Shown here in pieces: positions 15,301-28,900 of a stretch of 64,000 bases of DNA; within the stretch, counting starts at the first letter, position 1; each line of letters begins with the position of its first letter. The translations under genes and the position numbers were made by a program. Source of the stretch: Plasmopara viticola. Its lineage: Eukaryota; Oomycota; Peronosporomycetes; Peronosporales; Peronosporaceae. The notes below the pieces were generated by a model. It was not told the origin of the DNA and did no database searches. It saw only the letters and a list, made by a program, of their open reading frames with translations. The stretch covers positions 1 to 64,000 of the forward strand of contig MBPM02000050.1 of NCBI GenBank assembly GCA_001695595.3, written 5' to 3'.

Positions 15301-16400
15301 TCATGTCTAAGGGGATAGAAAGGACGTATTTTTGGCCATTCAACGTCTCAGCCCTTTAACAGAATGAGAATTCACTTCGTTGGAGCTATTACATCTGTGA
15401 ATGTCTAGAGCGATAGAAAGGACGTATCTATATCCGTATAACGTCTCAGCGCTCTTATAGAATGATTATACACTTCTTTGTGGCTCTTTTGCATCTGTGC
15501 ATGTCTAGAGCGAAAGAAAGGACGTAGTTGTGGCCGTACAACGTCTCAGCGCTCCAACAGATTGATTAAACACTTCGTTGGGGCTCTATTGCATCTGTGC
15601 ATGTCTAGAGCGATAGAAAGGACGTATCTGTGGCCGCACAACGTCTCAGTGCTCCAACAGAATGATTGTACACTTCGTTGTGGCTCTATTCGATCTGTGC
15701 AAGTCTAGAGCGAAAGAAAGGACGTATCTTTGGCCGTACAACGTCTCAGTGCTCCAACAGAATGATTGTACACTTCGTTGTGGCTCTATTCGATCTGTGC
15801 AAGTCTAGAGCGAAAGAAAGGACGTATCTGTGGCCGTACAACGTCTCAGTGCTCCAACAGAATGATTATACACTTCGTTGAAGCTCTATTGCATCTATGC
15901 ATGTCTAGAGCGATAGAAAGGGCGTATCTGTGGCCGTACAACGTCTCAGTTCTCCAACAAAATTATTATACACTTCGTTGAGGCTCTATCGCATCTGTGC
16001 ATGTCTAATGCGAAAGAAAGGACGTATCTGTGGCCGTACAACGTCTCAGCGCTCCAACAAGATGATTATGCATTTTGATGTGGCTCTATTGCATCTATGC
16101 ATGTCTAGAGCGATAGAAAGGACGTATCTTTGGCCGCACAACGTCTCAGCGTTCCAATAGAAGGATTATACACCTTGTTGGGGCTCCATTGCATCTGTTC
16201 ATGTCTAAGGCGATAGAAAGGACGTATTTTTGGCCATTCAACGTCTCAGCCCTTTAACAGAATCAGAATTCACTTCGTTGGAGCTCTATTACATCTGTGA
16301 ATGTCTAGAGCGATAGAAAGGACGTATCTATGGCCGTATAACGTCTCAGCGCTCTTACAGAATGATTATACACTTCTTTGTGGCTCTATCGCATCTGTGC
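12400..16400 (+). repeat. Higher-order repeat family of 7-9 monomers (periods 695, 798, 898-900 bp)
   Basis: A run of distinctive monomers (CGATCTGTGCAAGTCTAGAG, then ATTGCATCTATGCATGTCTA, then TTATGCATTTTGATGTGG, then CAGCCCTTTAACAGAAT) occurs five times. The same landmark starts near 12,475, 13,170, 13,968, 14,868 and 15,766, giving spacings of 695, 798, 900 and 898 bp. The later copies carry an extra tandem copy of the CAAGTC monomer (near 14,800 and 14,900, again 15,698 and 15,798), which explains growth by about 100 bp. Confidence 0.88.
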
Positions 16401-19400
16401 ATGTCTTGAGCGATAGAAAGGACGTATCTGTGACCGCACAACGTCTCAGCGCTCCAACAGAATGATTATACACTTCGTTGGAGCTCTATTGCATCTGTGC
16501 ATGTCTAGAGCGAAAGAAAGGACGTATCTGTGGCCGTACAACGTCTCAGCGCTCCAACAGAATGATTTTACACTTCGTTGTTGCTCTTTTGCATCTGTGC
16601 ATGCTTAGAGCGAAAGAAAGGACGTATCTGTGGTCGTACAACGTCTCAGCGCTCCAACAGAATATTATACACTTCGTCGTAGATCTATCGCATCTGTGCA
16701 TGTCTTGAGCGATAGAAAGAACGTATCTGTGACCGCACAACGTCTCAGCGCTCCAACAGAATGAGTATACACTTCGTTGGAGCTCTATTGCATCTGTGCA
16801 TGTCTAGAGCAATAGAAAGGACGTATCTGTGGCCGTACAACGTCTCAGCGCTCCAACAGAATGATTATACACTTCGTTGTTGCTCTTTTGCATCTGTGCA
16901 TATTTCGAGCGAAAAAAAGGACGTATTTGTGGCCGTGCAACGTCTCAGCGCTCCAACAGAATGCTTATACACTTCGTCGTAGATCTATCGCATCTGTGCA
17001 TGTCTTGAGCGATAGAAAGGACGTATCTGTGACCGCACAACGTCTCAGCGCTCCAACAGAATGATTATACACTTCGTTGGAGCTCTACTGCATCTGTGCA
17101 TGTCTAAATCGATAGAAAGGACGTATCTGTGGCCGTAAAACGCCTCAGTGCTCCAACTAAAATCTTATACACTTCTTTGTAGCGCTATTGCATCTGTGCA
17201 TGTCTAGAGTGATCGAAAAGACGTATCTGTGGCCGTACAACGTCTCAGCGCTCCAATAGAAGGATAATACACCTTGTTGTGTCTTTATCGTATCTGTGCA
17301 TGTCTAGAGCGATAGAAAGGACGTATCTTTGGCCGTACAACGTCTCAGCGCTCCAACAGATTGATTATACACTTCGATGTGGCACTATTTCATCTGCGCG
17401 TGTCTAGAGCGATAGCAAAGACGAATATGTGGCCGTACAATGTCTCAGCCCTCCAACAGAATGATTACACACTTCGTTGTGGCTCTATCGAATCTGTGCA
17501 AATCAAGAGCGATAGAAAGGACGTATTTGTGGCCGTACAACGTCTCAGCTGTCTAACAGAATTATTGTACACTTCGTTGTTGCTCTTTTGCATCGGTGCA
17601 TGTCTAGAGCGAAAGAAAGGACGTATCTGTGGCCGCACAACATCTCAGCGCTCCAACAGAATAATTATAGTTTTCGTTGTGGCTCTATCGAATCTGTGCA
17701 TGTCTAGAGCGATAGAAAAGACGTATCTGTGGCTGTACAACGCTTCAGCGCTCTAACTGAATGCTTATACACTTCGATGTGGCACTATTTCATCTGCGCA
17801 TGTCTAGAGCGATAGCAAAGACGAATATGTGGCCGTACAACGTCTCAGCCCTCCAACAGAATGATTATACACTTCGTTGTGGCTCTATCGAATCTGTGCA
17901 AATCTAGAGCGATAAAAAGGACGTATCTGTGGCCGTACAACGTCTCAGCTCTCTAACAGAATTATTGTACACTTCGTTGTTGCTCTTTTGCATCGGTGCA
18001 TGTCTAGAGCGAAAGAAAGGACGTATCTGTGGCCGCACAACGTCTCAGCGCTCCAACAGAATAATTATAGTTTTCGTTGTGGCTCTATCGAATCTGTGCA
18101 TGTCTAGAGCGATAGAAAGGACGTATCTGTGGCTGTACAACGCTTCAGCGCTCTAACGGAATGCTTATACACTTCTTTGTGGCTCTATTGAATCTGTGCA
18201 TGTCTAGAGTGATCGAAGAGACGTATCTGTGGCCGTACAACGTCTCAGCGCTCCAACAGAATGATTATACACTTCGATGTGGCACAATTTCATCTGCGCA
18301 TGTCTAGAGCGAAAGCAAAGACGAATCTGTGGCCGTACAACGTCTCAGTGCTCCAATAGAATGATTATACACTTCGTTGTGGCTCTATCGAATCTGTGCA
18401 AATCTAGAGCGATAGAAAGGACGTATTTGTGGCCGTGTAACGTCTCAGCGTTCCAACAGAATGATTATACACTTCGTTCTGGCTCTATCGAATCTGTGCG
18501 AATCTAGAGCGATAGAAAGGACGTATCTGTGGCCGTACAACGTCTCAGCTCTCTAACAGAATTACTGTACACTTCGTTGTTGCTCTTTTGCATCGGTGCA
18601 TGTCTAGAGCGAAAGAAAGGACGTATCTGTGGCCGCACAACGTCTCAGCGCTCCAACAGAATAATTATAGATTTCGTTGTGGCTCTATCGAATCTGTGCA
18701 TGTCTAGAGCGATAGAAAGGACGTATCTGTGGCCGTACAACGTCTCAGCTCTCTAACAGAATTATTGTACACTTCGTTGTTGCTCTTTTGCATCGGTGCA
18801 TGACTAGAGCGAAAGAAAGGACGTATCTGTGGCCGTACAACGTCTCAGCCCTCCAACAGAATGATTATACACTTCGATGTGGCACTATTTCATCTGCGCA
18901 TGTCTAGAGCGATAGCAAAAACGAAATTGTGGCCGTACAACGTCTCAGTGCTCCAACAGAATGATTATACACTTCGTTGTGGCTCTATCGAATTTGTGCA
19001 AATCTAGAGCGATAGAAAGGACGTATCTGTGGCCGTACAACGTCTCAGCTCTCTAACAGAATTATTGTACACTTCGTTGTTGCTCTTTTGCATCGGTGCA
19101 TGACTAGAGCGAAAGAAAGGACGTATCTGTGGCCGCACAACGTCTCAGCGCTCCAACAGAATAATTATAGTTTTCGTTGTGGCTCTATCGAATCTGTGCA
19201 TGTCTAGAGCGATAGAAAGGACGTATCTGTGGCTGTACAACGCTTCAGCGCTCAAACGGAATGCTTATACACTTCTTTGTGGCTCTATTGAATCTGTGCA
19301 TGTCTAGAGCGATAGAAAGGACGTATCTGTGCCTGTACAACGTCTCAGTGCTCCAACGGAATGAATATACACGTCGTCGTGGCTCTTTTAATTCTGTGCA

Positions 19401-19649
19401 TCTCTAGAGCGATAGAAAGGACGTATCTGTGGCCGTACAACGCTTCAGTGCTCCAACAGAATGATTATACACTTCGTTGTGGCTCTATTCCATATGTGCA
19501 TGTCTAGAGCGATAGAAAGGACTTATCTGTGGCCATAAAACGTCTCAGTGCTCCAACAGACTAATTAAACACTTTGTTGGAGCTCTATTCATCTATACAT
19601 GTCTAGAGCGATAGAAAGGACGTATCTGTGGCCGTACAACGCTACAGTG

Positions 19650-22620
19650 CTCCAACTGAATGCTTATACACTTCTTTGTAGCGCTATTGCATCTGTGCAT
19701 GTCTAGAGTGATCGAAAAGACTTATCTGTGGCCGTACAACGTCTCAGCCTTCCAACAGAATGAGTATACACTTCGTTGGGGCTCTATTGCATCTGTGCAT
19801 GTCTAGAGCGATAGAAAGGACGTATTTTTGGCCGTACAACGTCTCAGTGCTCCAACAGAATTATTTTACACTTCGTTGGGGCCCTTTTGCATCTGAAAAT
19901 TTCTAGAGCGATAGAAAGAACGTATCTTTGGTCGTACAACGTCTCAGCGCTCCAACAGAATGATTATACACTTCATTGGGGCTCTATTGCATCTGTACAT
20001 TTCTAGAGCGAAAGAATGGACGTATCTGTGGCCGTACAACGTCTCAGCGCTCCAACAGATTGATTAAACACTTCGTTGGGGCTCTATTGCATCTGTGCAT
20101 GTCTAGAGCGATAGAAAGGACGTATCTGTGGCCGCACAACGTCTCAGAGCTCCAACAGAATAATTATAGTTTCGCTGTGGCTCTATCGCATCTGTGCATG
20201 TCTAGAGCGATTAAAAGGACGTATCTGTGGCCGTACAACGTCTCAGTGCTCCAACTTACTGATTATACACTTCGTTGTGGCTCTATCGAATCTGTGCATA
20301 TCGAGAACGATAGAAAGGACGTATCTGTGGCCGTACAACGTCTCAGTGCTCCAACTTAATGATTATACACTTCGTTGTGGCTCTATCGAATCTGTGCATA
20401 TCGAAAGCGATAGAAAGGACGTATCTGTGGCCGTTTAACGTTTCAGTGCTCCAACGGAATGATTATACACTTCGTTGAAGCTCTATTGCATCTGTACATG
20501 TCTAGAGCGATAGAAAGGACGTATCTTTGGCCGTACAACGTCTCAGCCCTCCAACGGATTGATTATACACTTCGTTGAAGCTCTATTTCATCTGTACATG
20601 GCTAGCGCGATAGAAAGGACGTATCTTTGGCCGTACAACGACTCAGTGCTCTAACTGAATGCTTATACACTTCTTTGTGGCTCTATTGCATCTGTGCATG
20701 TCTAGAGTGATCGAAAGGACGTGTCTGTGGCCGTACAACGTCTCAGCTCTCTAACAGAATGATTAAACACTTCGTTATAGCTCTATTGCATCGGTTCATG
20801 TCTAGAGCGAGCGAAAGGACGTATCTGTGGCCGTACAACGTCTCAGCGCTCCAACAGAATTATTGTACACTTCGTTGTTGCTCTTTTGCATCTGTGTATG
20901 TCTAGAGCAAAAGAAAAGACGTATCTGTGGCCGTACAACGTCTCAGTGCTCCAACAGAATGATTATTCACTTCGTTGTGCCTCTTTTGAATCTGTGCATG
21001 TCTAGAGCGATAGAAAGGACGTATCTGTGACCGCACAACGTCTCAGCGCTCCAACAGAAATATATTTCATTTTTTTTTTTGCTCTATTGCATCTGTGCAT
21101 GTCTAGAGAGATAGAAAGGACGTATCTGTGGCCGTACAACGTCTCAGTGCTCAAACGGAATGCTTATACACTTCTTTGTAGCGCTATTGCATCTGTGCAT
21201 GTCTAGAGTGATCGAAAAGACTTATCTGTGGCCGTACAACGTCTCAGCCTTCCAACAGAATGAGTATACACTTCGTTGGGGCTCTATTGCATCTGTGCAT
21301 GTCTAGAGCGATAGAAAGGACGTATTTTTGGCCGTACAACGTCTCAGTGCTCCAACAGAATTATTTTACACTTCGTTGGGGCCCTTTTGCATCTGAAAAT
21401 TTCTAGAGCGATAGAAAGAACGTATCTTTGGTCGTACAACGTCTCAGCGCTCTAACAGAATGATTATACACTTCATTGGGGCTCTATTGCATCTGTACAT
21501 TTCTAGAGCGAAAGAATGGACGTATCTGTGGCCGTACAACGTCTCAGCGCTCCAACAGATTGATTAAACACTTCGTTGGGGCTCTATTGCATCTGTGCAT
21601 GTCTAGAGCGATAGAAAGGACGTATCTGTGGCCGCACAACGTCTCAGAGCTCCAACAGAATAATTATAGTTTCGCTGTGGCTCTATCGCATCTGTGCATG
21701 TCTAGAGCGATTAAAAGGACGTATCTGTGGCCGTACAACGTCTCAGTGCTCCAACTTACTGATTATACACTTCGTTGTGGCTCTATCGAATCTGTGCATA
21801 TCGAGAACGATAGAAAGGACGTATCTGTGGCCGTACAACGTCTCAGTGCTCCAACTTAATGATTATACACTTCGTTGTGGCTCTATCGAATCTGTGCATA
21901 TCGAAAGCGATAGAAAGGACGTATCTGTGGCCGTTTAACGTTTCAGTGCTCCAACGGAATGATTATACACTTCGTTGAAGCTCTATTGCATCTGTACATG
22001 TCTAGAGCGATAGAAAGGACGTATCTTTGGCCGTACAACGTCTCAGCCCTCCAACGGATTGATTATACACTTCGTTGAAGCTCTATTGCATCTGTACATG
22101 GCTAGCGCGATAGAAAGGACGTATCTTTGGCCGTACAACGACTCAGTGCTCTAACTGAATGCTTATACACTTCTTTGTGGCTCTATTGCATCTGTGCATG
22201 TCTAGAGTGATCGAAAGGACGTGTCTGTGGCCGTACAACGTCTCAGCTCTCTAACAGAATGATTAAACACTTCGTTATAGCTCTATTGCATCGGTTCATG
22301 TCTAGAGCGAGCGAAAGGACGTATCTGTGGCCGTACAACGTCTCAGCGCTCCAACAGAATTATTGTACACTTCGTTGTTGCTCTTTTGCATCTGTGTATG
22401 TCTAGAGCAAAAGAAAAGACGTATCTGTGGCCGTACAACGTCTCAGTGCTCCAACAGAATGATTATTCACTTCGTTGTGCCTCTTTTGAATCTGTGCATG
22501 TCTAGAGCGATAGAAAGAACGTATCTGTGACCGCACAACGTCTCAGCGCTCCAACAGAAATATATTTCACTTTTTTTTAGCTCTATTGCATCTGTGCATG
22601 TCTAGAGAGATAGAAAGGAC
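19650..22620 (+). repeat. Higher-order repeat: 15-monomer tandem duplication, period 1,500 bp
   Basis: The segment 19,650-21,130 is repeated at 21,150-22,630 with an offset of exactly 1,500 bp over most of its length. Markers such as GCATCTGAAAATTTCTAGAG (19,888/21,388), CAACTTACTGATTATACAC (20,251/21,751) and CATGGCTAGCGCGATAG (20,597/22,097) match. Only scattered single-base differences are visible, for example TTTCATC versus TTGCATC near 20,586/22,086. Confidence 0.9.
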
Positions 22621-22949
22621 GTATCTGTGGTCGTACAACGTCTCAGTGCTCCAATAGACTTCTTATACACTTTGTTGTGCCTATATCGCATCTTTGCATG
22701 TCTAGAGCAAAAGAAAAGACGTATCTGTGGCCGTACAACGTCTCAGTGCTCCAACAGAATGATTATACACTTCGTTGTGCCTCTTTTGAATCTGTGCATG
22801 TTTAGAGCGATAGAAAGGACCTATTTGTGGCCGTACAACGTCTCAGTGCTCCAATAGACTTATTATACACTTTGGTGTGGCTATATCGCATCTTTGCATG
22901 TCTAGAGCGATAGAAAGGACGTCTCTGTGGCCGTACGACGTCTCAGCGC

Positions 22950-25900
22950 TCCAACAGAATGATTATACACTTCGATGTGGCTCTATTGCTTCTGTTCATG
23001 TCTAGAGCGATAGAAAGGACGTATCTGTGCCCGTACAACGTCTCAGTGCTCCGTCAGAATGATTATACACTTCGATGTGGCTCTATTGCTTCTATGCATG
23101 TCTAGAGCGATAGAAAGGACGTATCTGTGCCCGTACAACGTCTCATTGCTCCAACAGAAGGATTATACACTTCGTCGTGGCTCTATTGCTTCTGTGCATG
23201 TCTAGAGCGAAAAGAAAAACGTATCTGTGGCCGTACAACGTCTCAGTGCTCCAACAGAATGATTATACACTTCGTTGTGGCTCTATCGAATCTGTGCAAA
23301 TCTAGAGCGATAGAAAGGACGTATCTGTGGCCGTACAACGTCTCAGCTCTCTAACAGAATTATTGTACACTTCGTTGTTGCTCTTTTGCATCGGTGCATG
23401 TCTAGAGCGATAGAAAGGACGTATCTGTGGCCGCACAACGTCTCAGCGCTCCAACAGAATAATTATAGTTTTCGTTGTGGCTCTATCAAATCTGTGCATA
23501 TCTAGAGCGATAGAAAGGACGTATCTGTGGCTGTGCAACGTCTCAGCCCTCCAACTGAATGATTATACACTCCGATGTGCCTCTATTCCATCTGTCCATG
23601 TCTAGAGCGATAGAAAAGACGTATCTGTGGCCATACGACGTCTTAGTGCTCCAACAGAATGATTATACACTTCGTTGTGGCTCTATCCCATCTGTGCATG
23701 TCTAGAGCGATAGAAAGGACGTCTATGTGGCCGTACAACGTCTCCTCATTCAAACAGAATGATTAAACACTTAGTTGGAGCTCTATTGCATCTATGCATG
23801 TTTAGAGCGATAGAAAGGACGTATCTGTGGCCGTACAACGTCTCGGCGCTCCAACAAAATGAACACTCTTTTCGCTGTCTCTATTCCCTCTCTGCATGCC
23901 TAGAACGATAAAAAGTATGAATCTTTGGCCGTACAACGTCTCAGCTCTTCAACAGAATAATAATTCTTTTCGTTGTGTCTTTATTACATATGTGCATGTC
24001 TAGAGAGATACAAAGGACGTATCTTTGGCCGTTCAACGTCTCAGTGCTCCTACAGAATGATTATACAATTCGATGGTTCACAATTGCATCTATGCTAGAG
24101 CAATAGAAAGGACGTATCTGTGGCCGTACAACGTCTCGGCGCTCCAACAGAATGAACACTCTTTTCGCTGTCTCTATTGCCTCTCTGCATGCCTAGAACG
24201 ATAAAAAGAATGAATCTTTGGCCGTACAACGTCTCAGCTCTACAACAGAATGATTATACATTTCGTTGGAGCTCTATTGCATCTGTGCATGTCTAGAGCG
24301 ATAGAAAGGACGTATCTGTGGCCGTACAACGTCGCAGCGCTCCAATAGAAGGATAATACACCTTGTTGGGCTCTATTGCATCTGTGCATGTCTAAGGCGA
24401 CAGAAAGGACGTATTTTTGGCCATTCAACGTCTCAGCCCTCCAACAGAATGAGTAATCACTTCGTTGGAGCTCTTTTACATCTGTGCATGGCTTACATCT
24501 GTGCATGGCTAGAGCGATAGAAAGGACGTATCTGTGGCCGTTCAACGTCTCAGCTCTCTAACAGAATGATTAAATACTTCGTTATAGCTCTATTGCATCG
24601 GTTCATGTCTAGAGCGAGCGAAAGGACGTATCTGTGGTCGTACAACGTCTCAGCGCTCCAACAGAATTATTGTACACTTCGTTGTTGCTCTTTTGCTTCT
24701 GTGCATGTCTAGAGCGATAGAAAGGACGTATCTGTGCCCGTACAACGTCTCAGTGCTCCGTCAGAATGATTATACACTTCGATGTGGCTCTATTGCTTCT
24801 ATGCATGTCTAGAGCGATAGAAAGGACGTATCTGTGCCCGTACAACGTCTCATTGCTCCAACAGAAGGATTATACACTTCGTCGTGCCTCTATTGCTTCT
24901 GTGCATGTCTAGAGCGAAAAGAAAAACGTATCTGTGGCCGTACAACGTCTCAGTGCTCCAACAGAATGATTATACACTTCGTTGTGGCTCTATCGAATCT
25001 GTGCAAATCTAGAGCGATAGAAAGGACGTATCTGTGGCCGTACAACGTCTCAGCTCTCTAACAGAATTATTGTACACTTCGTTGTTGCTCTTTTGCATCG
25101 GTGCATGTCTAGAGCGATAGAAAGGACGTATCTGTGGCCGCACAACGTCTCAGCGCTCCAACAGAATAATTATAGTTTTCGTTGTGGCTCTATCAAATCT
25201 GTGCATATCTAGAGCGATAGAAAGGACGTATCTGTGGCCGTACAACGTCTCAGTGCTCCAACTGAATGCTTATACACTTCGTTGTGGCTCTATCGAATCT
25301 GTGCATGTCTAGAGCGAGCGAAAGGACGTATCTGTGGCCGTACAACGTCTCAGCTCTCTAACTGAATTATTGTACACTTCGTTGTTGCTCTATTGCATTA
25401 ATGCATGTCTAGAGCGAAAGAAAGGACGTATCTGTGGCCGCACAATATCTCAGCGCTCCAACAGAATAATTATAGTTTTCGTTGTGGCTCTATCGCATCT
25501 GTGCATGTCTAGAGCGAGCGAAAGGACGTATTATTGGCCCTACAACGTCTTAGCGCTCCAACAGAACTATTGTATACTTCGTTGTTACTCTTTTGCATCT
25601 GTGCATGTCTAGAACGATAGAAAAGACGTATCTGTGGCCGTACAACGTCTCAGCGCTCCAACAGAATAATTATACCTTTTGTCGTGGCTCATTTGCTTCT
25701 GTGCATGTCCAGAGCGATAGAAAGGACGTATCTGTGGCCGTACGACGTCTCAGCGCTCCAACAGAATGATTATACACTTCGATGTGGCTCTATTGCTTCT
25801 GTGCATGTCTAGAGCGATAGAAAGGACGTATCTGTGCCCGTACAACGTCTCAGTGCTCCGTCAGAATGATTATACACTTCGATGTGGCTCTATTGCTTCT

Positions 25901-28900
25901 ATGCATGTCTAGAGCGATAGAAAGGACGTATCTGTGCCCGTACAACGTCTCATTGCTCCAACAGAAGGATTATACACTTCGTCGTGGCTCTATTGCTTCT
26001 GTGCATGTCTAGAGCGAAAAGAAAAACGTATCTGTGGCCGTACAACGTCTCAGTGCTCCAACAGAATGATTATACACTTCGTTGTGGCTCTATCGAATCT
26101 GTGCAAATCTAGAGCGATAGAAAGGACGTATCTGTGGCCGTACAACGTCTCAGCTCTCTAACAGAATTATTGTACACTTCGTTGTTGCTCTTTTGCATCG
26201 GTGCATGTCTAGAGCGATAGAAAGGACGTATCTGTGGCCGCACAACGTCTCAGCGCTCCAACAGAATAATTATAGTTTTCGTTGTGGCTCTATCAAATCT
26301 GTGCATATCTAGAGCGATAGAAAGGACGTATCTGTGGCTGTGCAACGTCTCAGCCCTCCAACTGAATGATTATACACTCCGATGTGCCTCTATTCCATCT
26401 GTCCATGTCTAGAGCGATAGAAAAGACGTATCTGTGGCCATACGACGTCTTAGTGCTCCAACAGAATGATTATACACTTCGTTGTGGCTCTATCCCATCT
26501 GTGCATGTCTAGAGCGATAGAAAGGACGTCTATGTGGCCGTACAACGTCTCCTCATTCAAACAGAATGATTAAACACTTAGTTGGAGCTCTATTGCATCT
26601 ATGCATGTTTAGAGCGATAGAAAGGACGTATCTGTGGCCGTACAACGTCTCGGCGCTCCAACAAAATGAACACTCTTTTCGCTGTCTCTATTTCCTCTCT
26701 GCATGCCTAGAACGATAAAAAGTATGAATCTTTGGCCGTACAACGTCTCAGCTCTTCAACAGAATAATAATTCTTTTCGTTGTGTCTTTATTACATATGT
26801 GCATGTCTAGAGAGATACAAAGGACGTATCTTTGGCCGTTCAACGTCTCAGTGCTCCTACAGAATGATTATACAATTCGATGGTTCACAATTGCATCTAT
26901 GCTAGAGCAATAGAAAGGACGTATCTGTGGCCGTACAACGTCTCGGCGCTCCAACAGAATGAACACTCTTTTCGCTGTCTCTATTGCCTCTCTGCATGCC
27001 TAGAACGATAAAAAGAATGAATCTTTGGCCGTACAACGTCTCAGCTCTACAACAGAATGATTATACATTTCGTTGGAGCTCTATTGCATCTGTGCATGTC
27101 TAGAGCGATAGAAAGGACGTATCTGTGGCCGTACAACGTCGCAGCGCTCCAATAGAAGGATAATACACCTTGTTGGGGCTCTATTGCATCTGTGCATGTC
27201 TAAGGCGACAGAAAGGACGTATTTTTGGCCATTCAACGTCTCAGCCCTCCAACAGAATGAGTAATCACTTCGTTGGAGCTCTTTTACATCTGTGCATGGC
27301 TTACATCTGTGCATGGCTAGAGCGATAGAAAGGACGTATCTGTGGCCGTTCAACGTCTCAGCTCTCTAACAGAATGATTAAATACTTCGTTATAGCTCTA
27401 TTGCATCGGTTCATGTCTAGAGCGAGCGAAAGGACGTATCTGTGGTCGTACAACGTCTCAGCGCTCCAACAGAATTATTGTACACTTCGTTGTTGCTCTT
27501 TTGCTTCTGTGCATGTCTAGAGCGATAGAAAGGACGTATCTGTGCCCGTACAACGTCTCAGTGCTCCGTCAGAATGATTATACACTTCGATGTGGCTCTA
27601 TTGCTTCTATGCATGTCTAGAGCGATAGAAAGGACGTATCTGTGCCCGTACAACGTCTCATTGCTCCAACAGAAGGATTATACACTTCGTCGTGCCTCTA
27701 TTGCTTCTGTGCATGTCTAGAGCGAAAAGAAAAACGTATCTGTGGCCGTACAACGTCTCAGTGCTCCAACAGAATGATTATACACTTCGTTGTGGCTCTA
27801 TCGAATCTGTGCAAATCTAGAGCGATAGAAAGGACGTATCTGTGGCCGTACAACGTCTCAGCTCTCTAACAGAATTATTGTACACTTCGTTGTTGCTCTT
27901 TTGCATCGGTGCATGTCTAGAGCGATAGAAAGGACGTATCTGTGGCCGCACAACGTCTCAGCGCTCCAACAGAATAATTATAGTTTTCGTTGTGGCTCTA
28001 TCAAATCTGTGCATATCTAGAGCGATAGAAAGGACGTATCTGTGGCTGTGCAACGTCTCAGCCCTCCAACTGAATGATTATACACTCCGATGTGCCTCTA
28101 TTCCATCTGTCCATGTCTAGAGCGATAGAAAAGACGTATCTGTGGCCATACGACGTCTTAGTGCTCCAACAGAATGATTATACACTTCGTTGTGGCTCTA
28201 TCCCATCTGTGCATGTCTAGAGCGATAGAAAGGACGTCTATGTGGCCGTACAACGTCTCCTCATTCAAACAGAATGATTAAACACTTAGTTGGAGCTCTA
28301 TTGCATCTATGCATGTTTAGAGCGATAGAAAGGACGTATCTGTGGCCGTACAACGTCTCGGCGCTCCAACAAAATGAACACTCTTTTCGCTGTCTCTATT
28401 TCCTCTCTGCATGCCTAGAACGATAAAAAGTATGAATCTTTGGCCGTACAACGTCTCAGCTCTTCAACAGAATAATAATTCTTTTCGTTGTGTCTTTATT
28501 ACATATGTGCATGTCTAGAGAGATACAAAGGACGTATCTTTGGCCGTTCAACGTCTCAGTGCTCCTACAGAATGATTATACAATTCGATGGTTCACAATT
28601 GCATCTATGCATGTTTAGAGCAATAGAAAGGACGTATCTGTGGCCGTACAACGTCTCGGCGCTCCAACAGAATGAACACTCTTTTCGCTGTCTCTATTGC
28701 CTCTCTGCATGCCTAGAACGATAAAAAGAATGAATCTTTGGCCGTACAACGTCTCAGCTCTACAACAGAATGATTATACATTTCGTTGGAGCTCTATTGC
28801 ATCTGTGCATGTCTAGAGCGATAGAAAGGACGTATCTGTGGCCGTACAACGTCGCAGCGCTCCAATAGAAGGATAATACACCTTGTTGGGGCTCTATTGC

